From an uncultured Eubacteriales bacterium (lineage in GTDB: Bacteria > Bacillota > Clostridia > Christensenellales > Aristaeellaceae), in assembly GCA_900548125.1 (NCBI GenBank), contig URJN01000172.1, positions 1 through 5,103 on the forward strand: a DNA stretch of 5,103 bases, read 5' to 3'. Numbering within the stretch: position 1 is the first letter of the stretch; each line of letters begins with the position of its first letter. The position numbers and the translations under genes were made by a program. Under the pieces are notes generated by a model that was not told the origin of the DNA, did no database searches, and saw only the letters and a list, made by a program, of their open reading frames with translations. Positions 1 through 5,077 of the stretch are shown here, piece after piece.

Positions 1-92
1 TTGACGGAGTGAAGGCGGATTCAGTCCGATTCCGCTTATTCCCATCATCCTTTTTGCGCTTTTCGTCAAGACTGAGCCCAAAAGGAGATGGG

Positions 93-686
93 ATGATGTT
101 GTTGCGCTCGCCTTATCGCTATCTGCTGGCGGCGGCTGTACTCGCTGCCATGCTCTGCTTGCTGCCTGCCCGCGGCGCGGATGCGCCTGTTCAGCCGGAG
201 AAGTCTCTTGAATTGACTGCGCGCCAGAGCGATGCTCCGCAGGAAGAACCAGCCGGAGCCGATTTGTCGGATCGGACACAGAAGAATGCTTATCTGCATC
301 AGACGCTGTATTATGCGCCGTGCGGTCATAGCGTTCAGCGTCGGGAAAAACTGCCGGCAAAGCTCGTCGGGCTGACACGCGGCGCGCTGGAAAGCGAAAT
401 CGGAAGTATTCTGCCCGATGCGGCGGTCACCGGATTTTCTGCCGGAGAGGTGGATGTCACCCTGCGCAAGGAGATTCCCTGTCCGCTGCATTGGGTTTTG
501 CAAGGCGGGGACAATGGTATGCTCTGCGTTTTGCAGAATCAGGATGGGGAAACGATGAGCGTCATTCGGCAGACAGATATCCCCGTGACGGCGGCTCCGG
601 AAAGTGAACAGAACGACCTGCGCGGCGGGCGGATGTTTGACGATGTACAGGCGTTGGAGGGATATTTAGAGAGTCTGAGCAGCTGA
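93..686 (+). CDS. BofC-like exported protein (197 aa), probable sporulation-associated
   Basis: The start is taken at the ATG at 93 (a second ATG follows at 96) because AAAGGAG at 81-87 lies 5-8 nt upstream; the reading frame is open further upstream but has no comparable site. Residues about 10-28 form a hydrophobic signal or anchor segment after a basic N-terminus, and residues 32-65 are a low-complexity acidic linker. The folded part contains Y-x-x-C-G-H at 74-79 and C-P-L-H at 130-133, then a C-terminal stretch (about 138-195) ending in an acidic helix (MFDDVQALEGYLESL). That ending resembles the C-terminus of Bacillus BofC, which acts in the intermembrane space around the forespore in control of sigma-K processing. 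BofC-like proteins with a CGH motif occur in Clostridia, as I recall them. The role is inferred from this resemblance. No obvious terminator follows, and the next gene has its own promoter. Confidence 0.6.
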   Translation: MMLLRSPYRYLLAAAVLAAMLCLLPARGADAPVQPEKSLELTARQSDAPQEEPAGADLSDRTQKNAYLHQTLYYAPCGHSVQRREKLPAKLVGLTRGALESEIGSILPDAAVTGFSAGEVDVTLRKEIPCPLHWVLQGGDNGMLCVLQNQDGETMSVIRQTDIPVTAAPESEQNDLRGGRMFDDVQALEGYLESLSS

Positions 687-733
687 TTGGCTGGAATGTC
701 GATTATCTCATGGTGTAAGATAAAACCCGAAAA

Positions 734-762
734 TTGACATTTGAAACCGATGCGCGTATCAT
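734..762 (+). promoter_or_regulatory. Sigma-A promoter of the TetR-family gene
   Basis: The -35 is TTGACA (734-739, a perfect match). A 17-nt spacer separates it from the -10, TATCAT (757-762, five of six). Transcription should start near 769, giving an untranslated leader of about 180 nt before the TetR start codon. Confidence 0.75.
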
Positions 763-780
763 TGGACAATTTTGTATTGT
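749..780. promoter_or_regulatory. Candidate operator overlapping the -10 and start site of the TetR-gene promoter
   Basis: Several short inverted repeats crowd the promoter. GATGCGCGTATC (749-760) is palindromic at 10 of 12 positions and overlaps the -10. ATTG-GA-CAAT (761-770) is a perfect 4+2+4 repeat. ACAAT at 766-770 is mirrored by ATTGT at 776-780. TetR-family genes are often autoregulated through palindromes in this position. Which repeat, if any, is the true operator cannot be decided from one copy. Confidence 0.35.
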
Positions 781-930
781 GCGGCGGCGGCAGGACTGAT
801 AGAATAACGCCATAAAAAGTAACCGGCACGACGCCGGAAGAATGCGGCATTTACAAGGCTTGATTCAGGGCAGAAGCCGCACAGAACAACAAGGATTAAA
901 AAACAGTCGGACGAAAGATTCGCCGTACTG
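778..930 (+). promoter_or_regulatory. Long, foldable 5' leader of the TetR-family gene
   Basis: The leader can close with TGTGCGGC (778-785) pairing to GCCGCACA (876-883). Inside is a perfect hairpin, CCGGC-acgac-GCCGG (823-837). A second hairpin (904-930) pairs CAGT/ACTG, CGG/CCG and CGAA/TTCG, with single-base bulges at 911 and 926 and an AGA loop, and ends just before the ribosome binding site at 933-939. TGCGGC (843-848) competes for the same GCCGCA as the outer stem, so alternative folds exist. I do not recognise a known riboswitch core. It may be an ordinary long leader. Confidence 0.3.
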
Positions 931-947
931 ACAAGGAGGAATACGCG

Positions 948-1517
948 ATGCGAGTTGTCAAGAAACCGGAAGAACGTAAAGCGGAAATGGTGGCAGCCGC
1001 GGCCAAGCTGTTTGCCGAGCAGGGCTTCGTCAGAACCTCCGTGGCAGAGATTGTTTCGGCTGTAGACGTGGCAAAGGGGCTTTTCTATTATTATTTCACG
1101 ACCAAGGACGACATGGTCAAGGCGGTCGTTGAGGGCTATTGCAGCTATTTGGGCGCGCTCGCCGGACAGATTGCCGACGGTGAGGGTACGGCTCAGGAGA
1201 AATTCGCACGGCTGATGCATCCGGAGGTTTGGCATGAGTGCTTTACCGCGCCGCTGACGGCGGATTTATGCCTGCCTCAGCATGCGGCTCTGTATACGGA
1301 TATGTGCGATCGGGTTTATGCGCACATGGGTCCTGCACTGGAGAAGATGGTCGCTCAAGCCCTTCGCGAAAGCGGGCGCGACGAGGACGACGCCAAGCAG
1401 CTGACGGGCGTTGCGCTCTACGGCATTCTGATGATGGCGCGCAAAGGCGATATGACGCTGGAAAGCGCGATGAACATGATTTCCGAGGTCATCGGGCTGA
1501 ACAAGCCGGCGGCATAA
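948..1517 (+). CDS. TetR/AcrR-family transcriptional regulator (189 aa)
   Basis: This is a one-component repressor-type regulator, probably cytoplasmic and dimeric. The start is the ATG at 948, with AAGGAGG at 933-939 and an 8-nt spacing. Residues about 8-57 are a typical TetR DNA-binding domain: a first helix (ERKAEMVAAAAKLFAEQGF), a T-S-V-A-E-I-V segment for the second helix, and the recognition helix with the family hallmark G-L-F-Y-Y-Y-F-T-T-K-D-D-M (44-56). Residues about 60-185 are a helical ligand-binding and dimerisation region with no recognisable specificity. Full length is normal for the family. No partner gene sits next to it: upstream is the BofC-like gene and downstream is decayed DNA, so the target is unknown. 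Palindromes over its own promoter suggest autoregulation. The nearby MATE pump remnant could once have been a target, but nothing in the sequence proves it. Confidence 0.92.
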   Translation: MRVVKKPEERKAEMVAAAAKLFAEQGFVRTSVAEIVSAVDVAKGLFYYYFTTKDDMVKAVVEGYCSYLGALAGQIADGEGTAQEKFARLMHPEVWHECFTAPLTADLCLPQHAALYTDMCDRVYAHMGPALEKMVAQALRESGRDEDDAKQLTGVALYGILMMARKGDMTLESAMNMISEVIGLNKPAA

Positions 1518-1631
1518 CTTTGGCGTGAGAGCCGCTGCGATTCTGCGGCATACAACAGTCAGTCAGGGCTTGACCCTTTTATATAGATTTTATCCTCCAT
1601 TATTCCCCTCTCTCTCCTTCGTAATATGACG

Positions 1632-1661
1632 AACAAGCCGTGCAGAAATGCACGGCTTGTT
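1632..1661 (+). terminator. Intrinsic terminator downstream of the TetR-family gene
   Basis: A perfect stem of 13 bp (1632-1644 with 1649-1661, core ACAAGCCGTGCA) is capped by a GAAA tetraloop and followed by TTGTTTGTAT. The T-tract is interrupted, so it is a modest terminator. The minus strand lacks a T-tract, so it acts in the + direction. It lies about 115 bp after the TetR stop codon. Confidence 0.6.
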
Positions 1662-1672
1662 TGTATAAGTGA

Positions 1673-1697
1673 GAACCACTCGCGAGGCGAGTGGTTC
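1673..1697. repeat. Perfect 11-bp palindrome (stem-loop), possible mobile-element end
   Basis: GAACCACTCGC (1673-1683) is mirrored exactly by GCGAGTGGTTC (1687-1697) around a 3-nt loop. Neither strand has a following T-tract, so it is not an evident terminator. Short GC-rich stem-loops of this general look, with GAACCAC...GTGGTTC arms, remind me of subterminal hairpins of IS200/IS605-type elements. No transposase is present in the window, so this is inference only. Confidence 0.4.
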
Positions 1698-1774
1698 AAA
1701 ACGGGCAAAAAAGCAGCAAGCCTATACAAGTGTCAGATATACTAACTAACGCGAGCTGATGCGTGTAAATAAGA

Positions 1775-2050
1775 ATGCCCACCTATGAGAGCACTGTATC
1801 GTTGGCATATTATGGATCCGATTTTGTTTCAGAAAGATTTGCGCGTAGAATTGCAGCAAATTTGGGGGAAACGGGCATGGCTTATGCGAACGACAAGACG
1901 ACGTCTGCACCGTCAGCTATGGGTATCAGACGGAGCCGCATGTGGCTTTCCCTGTACTGTTTGTGCCAGAAGACCGTTGGCCGAGATAAGATGCAAACTT
2001 CCAAAGACTGGCGGTATAGAAATATTTCTGCTGGAACATTCAGTTTATAG
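1775..2050 (+). other. Unassigned coding-like stretch, possibly a decayed gene
   Basis: All three + frames contain plausible peptide here, but none makes a convincing gene. One frame reads from an ATG at 1775 to a stop at 2050 (91 aa, beginning MPTYESTVSLAYYGSDF) without a ribosome binding site. A second frame runs open from the ATG at 1785 to 2204. A third is open from 1849 and ends at a stop near 2010 with a protein-like tail (SYGYQTEPHVAFPVLF, then VPEDRWPR). A natural reading would switch frames around 1890-1905. I do not recognise any family. The stretch is AT-richer than the genes on either side and lies in a region of debris, so a frameshifted remnant is the likeliest explanation. Confidence 0.25.
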
Positions 2051-2056
2051 AATCAC

Positions 2057-2085
2057 TTGCAATCTCCGCTCTTTTTCAGTATCAT
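2057..2085 (+). promoter_or_regulatory. Possible sigma-A promoter of a short transcript
   Basis: TTGCAA (2057-2062, four of six) and TATCAT (2080-2085, five of six) are spaced by exactly 17 nt. The predicted start is near 2092. No open reading frame with a ribosome binding site follows; a palindrome and a strong terminator follow within 75 nt. This could drive a small RNA, or be a chance match in AT-rich DNA. Confidence 0.35.
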
Positions 2086-2108
2086 TTCTTCGTTGTGTTT
2101 GGTTCATG

Positions 2109-2125
2109 TGTAGTTTCAAACTACA
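2109..2125. promoter_or_regulatory. 17-nt perfect palindrome, operator-like
   Basis: TGTAGTTTCAAACTACA is an 8+1+8 perfect inverted repeat. Its size and symmetry fit a dimeric repressor site (MarR, TetR or similar). It sits about 17 nt after the predicted start at 2092 and 2 nt before a terminator stem. As RNA it would be a short AU-rich hairpin. Confidence 0.45.
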
Positions 2126-2127
2126 AC

Positions 2128-2165
2128 AAAAGATGCGAGTTGGTAAAGACCTTCCCGCATCTTTT
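2128..2165. terminator. Strong bidirectional intrinsic terminator
   Basis: AAAAGATGCG (2128-2137) pairs with CGCATCTTTT (2156-2165), with an inner GGT-AAAG-ACC hairpin at 2142-2151. On the + strand it continues into TTTTTCTATTCTTTTTT, a very good T-tract. On the minus strand it is followed by TTTTGTTG, so it also ends transcription coming from the Nudix remnant 75 nt away. It suits a convergent gene arrangement. Confidence 0.8.
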
Positions 2166-2239
2166 TCTATTCTTTTTTCGCAGCGCGGCTTATGCTTAGC
2201 CTGACAGCTCCATCTCTTTTTCAGAACACCGTTTGAAAT

Positions 2240-2323
2240 CTATAGCCGCTCCATCAATATCCGAACTTTATCCAGTAATCCGGCATCTGCCGGCAGCCAC
2301 TTTACACTATGCAGTTCCTCCAC
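2240..2323 (-). pseudogene. C-terminal fragment of a Nudix hydrolase
   Basis: On the minus strand, 27 codons and a TAG stop (2240-2242) read VEELHSVKWLPADAGLLD followed by KVRILMERL. This matches the characteristic tail of MutT-type Nudix (deoxy)nucleoside triphosphate pyrophosphohydrolases, where a short segment of the form EEL-x-S-V-x-W-L-P-A-D-x-x-L-x-x-K precedes the stop. The Nudix box and all catalytic residues are absent. The sequence immediately upstream on this strand belongs to a MATE pump in another frame. The fragment is therefore the 3' end of a gene whose body has been lost, with its terminator (2128-2165) still in place. Assignment rests on a short motif recalled from the family, not on a database search. 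Confidence 0.5.
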
Positions 2324-2759
2324 GCCTATAGAAGAAATATTCCTGCGAGCAGCGGAAGGTTTCCTCGTTGACCGTGCCGCCGAACATGGCGATGATGCTG
2401 TCGGCAAAGACGAGATACACGACGGTCAGGATGAGGCCGCCTGCCACGGACAGCACAACAGCGTTGCCGACGCTGCGCTTGGCCTTGCCGATTTCGCTTC
2501 TGCCCAGCACCATGCTGACAAAAGCGCAGCAGCCGTCGCCGACCATGACGGCGATCGCCAGCGCCATGACCGTCAGCGGAAACACGACGGTGTTGGCGGC
2601 GTTGCCGTAAGAGCCGAGATAGCTGGCGTTGGCGATGAAGATCTGGTCAACGATGTTATACAGCGCGCCCACCAGCAGCGAGATGATGCACGGAATGGCG
2701 TACTGCCGCATCAGCCTGCCCATGCGCTCCGTCCCCAAGAACTGATTTCCTGAATCCAT
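2307..2759 (-). pseudogene. MATE-family multidrug efflux transporter, truncated (5' third only)
   Basis: The start is the ATG at 2759, with AAGGGG at 2771-2766 and 6 nt spacing. The protein begins MDSGNQFLGTERMGRLMRQY and continues with A-I-P-x-I-I-S-L-L-V-G-A-L-Y-N-I-V-D-Q-I-F-I, the usual N-terminus of clostridial MATE exporters, which move drugs or metabolites out of the cell using a Na+ or H+ gradient. Hydrophobic segments lie at about residues 20-42, 56-76 and 96-118. A normal MATE has about 450 residues and 12 segments; this frame stops after 150, and family-like sequence ends near residue 143 (SQEYFF, 2348-2331), after which RRGGTA is out-of-frame read-through into the Nudix fragment. 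It cannot be a working pump. Promoter, leader and ribosome binding site are intact, so the break is probably recent. Confidence 0.88.
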
Positions 2760-2785
2760 AACAATCCCCTTCTTCCCAAAAAATA

Positions 2786-2826
2786 AGAAATGCGCAAGTC
2801 CTTCAAATCCGGACTTACGCATTTCT
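2786..2826 (-). terminator. Leader hairpin 2: terminator immediately upstream of the MATE ribosome binding site
   Basis: In minus-strand RNA, 2826-2811 pairs with 2801-2786 as a 16-bp stem with a single U-G wobble and a 9-nt loop, followed by UAUUUUUUGGG (2785-2775). It ends 15 nt before the AAGGGG ribosome binding site, so transcription that terminates here yields no MATE message. It is far too close to the start codon to be simply the previous gene's terminator. Confidence 0.7.
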
Positions 2827-2854
2827 GCTGCGCGATTTGCTTATGAAATAAAAA

Positions 2855-2902
2855 AGCGTGTGACGCTTCTGCAACCGGATTTACGCAGAAACGCCACACG
2901 CT
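2855..2902 (-). terminator. Leader hairpin 1: terminator-like stem at the very 5' end of the transcript
   Basis: In minus-strand RNA, 2902-2885 pairs with 2872-2855 as an 18-bp stem with two G-U wobbles and a 12-nt loop, followed by UUUUUAUUUC. It begins within 2-3 nt of the predicted transcription start. It may terminate very early, or protect the 5' end. Confidence 0.65.
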
Positions 2903-2910
2903 GTACGCTC

Positions 2911-2939
2911 ATTATAGCGGGCTGGGCAAAAAATCTCAA
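2911..2939 (-). promoter_or_regulatory. Sigma-A promoter of the MATE gene leader
   Basis: On the minus strand, TTGAGA (2939-2934, five of six) and a perfect TATAAT (2916-2911) are separated by 17 nt. The predicted start is the A at about 2904. A T6 run sits just downstream of the -35. Confidence 0.85.
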
Positions 2940-2940
2940 A

Positions 2941-2975
2941 GGGCGATCTCCACAAATTTTCATGCCGATGCGCCC
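2941..2975 (-). terminator. Possible terminator of the AraC-family gene
   Basis: On the minus strand, GGGCG followed by a bulged C and ATC (2975-2967) pairs with GAT-CGCCC (2948-2941), then TTTGAGATTTTTT follows. The loop is long (18 nt) and the T-tract is delayed and overlaps the MATE promoter. Nothing better lies between the AraC stop at 2984 and that promoter. Confidence 0.4.
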
Positions 2976-2983
2976 AAACGCTT

Positions 2984-5077
2984 TCACAAAGGGGACGTCT
3001 CGGCCTTGCAGCGGAATTGCCGCGGCGTCATGCCCTTGAATTTCTTGAACAGCACGAAGAAGTATTTGGTGTTTTCCACGCCGATTTGCCGCGCGATGCT
3101 TTCGATGGGCTGGTCGGACTCCAGCAGCAGACGGCTGGCCTCGTCCATGCGAAGCTGGTTGAGCTTATCGCCGATGGAAACGCCCGCCTCCGTCAGATAC
3201 TGCTTGCGCAGATAGGCGGCGGAAACGCCCATCTCCTCGGCGATGGATTGCGCGCCGATGCTCGTGTCGCGGAAACCCTGCTCCAGCCGCTGGTTGATCT
3301 GGATCACGATTTCCTGCGTCCGGTTGTGCTTCTGGGCTTTCTGCTGGCTGAGCAGCTTTTCCAGCCGCGGCTCAAAGCGCGCGCTCACGTCCTCGGGCGT
3401 CTGCGCGGCGGCGAGCAGCTTTTCCAGTGTCGGCCGCGCCGCCGAATCCCCGGGTAGCGCGCTGTCCAGCAGGTGATCGAGTCGTTTGAGCGTGAACAGC
3501 ACATTTTCATAATTTTCGCCCTTGAGCTGCTCCATGAGCTTGCCGAAGGCGATTTCTTTGCCCGTTTTGGCGGCGTTGAAGCAGGTGTTCAGCGCCGTTT
3601 CCAGCTCTTCCGCGCTCTTCCCGGCGGACTCGGCGGCCGTTTGGGCGAAAACCTGCTGTCCCGGATAGAAGAAGCGCAGCTTTTTGCGTTCCAAAAGAGC
3701 CTGATACCGCGCGGGCAATTCGGAGGGCGATTGAATCGGCAGGCCGTAATAGCACCGGCAGTGCATCTGTGTCGCCAGATGCAGGCAGATATCCACCGCG
3801 GATTGACCGGCGGCAGGCGCGCAGAGCGCCAGCGACGCCTCGCCGACGGCGCAGACGACGTAATCCGGCGTTTCCTGCGCGAGAAGGCCGCGCAGACGCT
3901 CGTCGGGGGACATTTCCAGCAGGATCGGCACCGCCGGGAAGCGCACGAGCCCTTCCTCCGAGGGCTGGCCGTTGACCCAGAGCCGGAGCGCGTCCTCGCG
4001 CTTGCGGTTGAGCGAAGTCGCGACGATTTTTTCCACCTGCTCGGCGGCCTGCTGCACGTTCTCGACCTCGTGGGTTCGATTGAGCGCGGCCGTCATGCGC
4101 CGATAGGGATCATACACGCGGATGAGCGCGACGCCGAGCGCCGAAAGCAGCGCGCACGCGATGAGCGTGAGTGCAATCCACGCATAGGAGCGGATTTTGG
4201 CCAGACCGGGCAGGCAGTCCGCATAGGCGACGTAGCGCAGGCAGTACCAGTCGTTGACGTCCAGCGGAGAAAAGAAGCAGATGGTGCGCTTGCCATTCAA
4301 ACGTTCAATTAAGTATCCGCGCTTTTGCTCGCAGATTCGATCCAGCAGGGAGAGCGACATGCCGTTGAGCCCTTCGCTCTGCGAAGCGACTACATAGCCG
4401 TCGGAAGACACGATGACATAGTTCTTCCCCTGAAAATTGAGCAGATGGTCGCGAAACCAATCCGCGTTGAGGTTGAGCATGACGGCGCTTTCGCCGGTCT
4501 TTCCGCTGGCCGTGACCTCGTAAACCAGATAGCTGTACCATTCGCTGCCGTAATCCTCGCCGTTTTCCCGGAACGTTCGATGGTAGAGCCGCATGCGGTT
4601 TTCCGGCGAACGCTGGCGGTAGAGCGCCACCGCGTCCTGATCGTAAAACCCGTCCATCGAGGCGGACATGTAGTCGTTATCCGTGGTATACACATAGTCG
4701 AGCTTGGGGTTGAATACATAAATAGAGTGCAGCATACTGCCGGACATGGCGTATTGCCACAATTCGCGCAGCGCAAAAACGCGCTCGTTCTGGGTGAGCG
4801 ACGTGCTCTTGCGCAGCTTGGCGGTGGAGGAGATATAGAACATCTGGATGCCGAGGGTGTTGATGATGGACTGCATGGAGTCGGATATCGTGCTGGCCTG
4901 CGCGGAAAATTCCTCGTTCATGCGCAGCATCGCCTGCATGGAGATGCTTTCAAACATCTGGAACATCGAGCCGAACAGCAGCGCGAATACCAAAAAAGCG
5001 GCGGTGAACGCGATCAGTCTGGAAAACAATTTGGAAGAAAAAGGCGAAACGCGCTTTTGCTTTTGAACCACGGACAC
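2984..5077 (-). CDS. Membrane-anchored AraC-family transcriptional regulator with extracytoplasmic sensor (697 aa)
   Basis: The start is the GTG at 5077: a stop codon lies three codons upstream in frame, and the only ribosome-binding-like sequence (AAAGGCAGG, 5096-5088) is weak and somewhat distant; a second GTG at 5071 is the alternative. Residues 20-40 and about 298-320 are membrane segments. Residues 41-297 should lie outside the cell and look Cache-like, with a segment N-Y-V-I-V-S-S-D-G-Y-V-V-A-S around 219-232. A cytoplasmic linker of about 270 residues follows. The C-terminus (about 588-690) is an AraC double helix-turn-helix: S-I-A-E-E-M-G-V-S-A-A-Y-L-R-K at 611-625 and I-E-S-I-A-R-Q-I-G-V through K-G-M-T-P-R-Q-F-R at 658-689. 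Architecture and length fit YesS/YtdP-type regulators, which usually control nearby carbohydrate ABC transporters. Its targets probably lie upstream, outside the window. Its codons are GC-rich, unlike the 1700-2300 region. Confidence 0.9.
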   Translation of the reverse strand: MSVVQKQKRVSPFSSKLFSRLIAFTAAFLVFALLFGSMFQMFESISMQAMLRMNEEFSAQASTISDSMQSIINTLGIQMFYISSTAKLRKSTSLTQNERVFALRELWQYAMSGSMLHSIYVFNPKLDYVYTTDNDYMSASMDGFYDQDAVALYRQRSPENRMRLYHRTFRENGEDYGSEWYSYLVYEVTASGKTGESAVMLNLNADWFRDHLLNFQGKNYVIVSSDGYVVASQSEGLNGMSLSLLDRICEQKRGYLIERLNGKRTICFFSPLDVNDWYCLRYVAYADCLPGLAKIRSYAWIALTLIACALLSALGVALIRVYDPYRRMTAALNRTHEVENVQQAAEQVEKIVATSLNRKREDALRLWVNGQPSEEGLVRFPAVPILLEMSPDERLRGLLAQETPDYVVCAVGEASLALCAPAAGQSAVDICLHLATQMHCRCYYGLPIQSPSELPARYQALLERKKLRFFYPGQQVFAQTAAESAGKSAEELETALNTCFNAAKTGKEIAFGKLMEQLKGENYENVLFTLKRLDHLLDSALPGDSAARPTLEKLLAAAQTPEDVSARFEPRLEKLLSQQKAQKHNRTQEIVIQINQRLEQGFRDTSIGAQSIAEEMGVSAAYLRKQYLTEAGVSIGDKLNQLRMDEASRLLLESDQPIESIARQIGVENTKYFFVLFKKFKGMTPRQFRCKAETSPL

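Larger units (their letters stand above)
1518..2239. other. Gene-poor region with decayed sequence
   Basis: More than 700 bp without an intact gene. After the TetR stop there is a weak GCCGC/GCGGC hairpin (1531-1549) and a pyrimidine-rich run (about 1590-1620). Then come the terminator, the palindrome, coding-like debris, a possible promoter, an operator-like palindrome and a bidirectional terminator, all listed separately. Much of it is AT-richer than the flanking genes. Together with the truncated MATE and Nudix genes next to it, this marks a site of past rearrangement. Confidence 0.55.
2760..2904 (-). promoter_or_regulatory. Tandem-hairpin 5' leader RNA (candidate attenuator) of the MATE gene
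   Basis: The transcript predicted to start near 2904 contains two consecutive stem-loops, each followed by a U-tract, before the MATE ribosome binding site. Both stems are continuous only in minus-strand RNA, where the three apparent mismatches become G-U pairs. The 5' arm of hairpin 1 (2885-2894) can alternatively pair over 10 bp with 2819-2828 at the base of hairpin 2, which would break both terminators. Both hairpins share the 13-nt sequence TGCGTAARTCCGG. I recognise no known riboswitch class. The mechanism (ligand, protein or ribosome) is unknown. Confidence 0.6.

Noticed and set aside
15..35. GCGGA/TCCGC inverted repeat as terminator of a gene before the window
   Set aside because: Only 5 bp of stem with a long loop, and no upstream gene is visible to be terminated.
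823..837. ACGA within a hairpin loop in the TetR leader, reminiscent of guanidine-II (mini-ykkC) ACGR loops
   Set aside because: The loop is five bases, not a closed ACGR tetraloop, and the required second matching hairpin is missing.
759..1235. 158-codon open frame on the minus strand
   Set aside because: It is antisense to the TetR promoter, leader and DNA-binding region, with no recognisable protein features.
1570..1596. Promoter-like TTGACC with TATCCT on the + strand
   Set aside because: Spacing is only 15 nt, the -10 is poor, and it would lead straight into the terminator at 1632 with no gene between.
2711..2899. Reading frame of 62 codons starting at GTG 2899 that runs through both leader hairpins and overlaps the MATE start
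   Set aside because: It starts about 5 nt from the predicted transcription start and has no ribosome binding site. The CVNP and CVSP repeats in its product simply follow from the 13-nt RNA repeat. Leaderless translation is not excluded but is not supported.
2970..2985. Catabolite-repression (cre) like TGAAAGCGTTTGGG on the minus strand after the AraC stop
   Set aside because: The 3' half of the cre consensus does not match, and the site lies downstream of the gene rather than at a promoter.
3473..4312. 279-codon open frame on the + strand
   Set aside because: It lies antisense inside the AraC-family gene, which has clear domains; the frame is open because of the GC-rich codon use of the real gene, and its translation is Arg/Gly-rich with no recognisable family.
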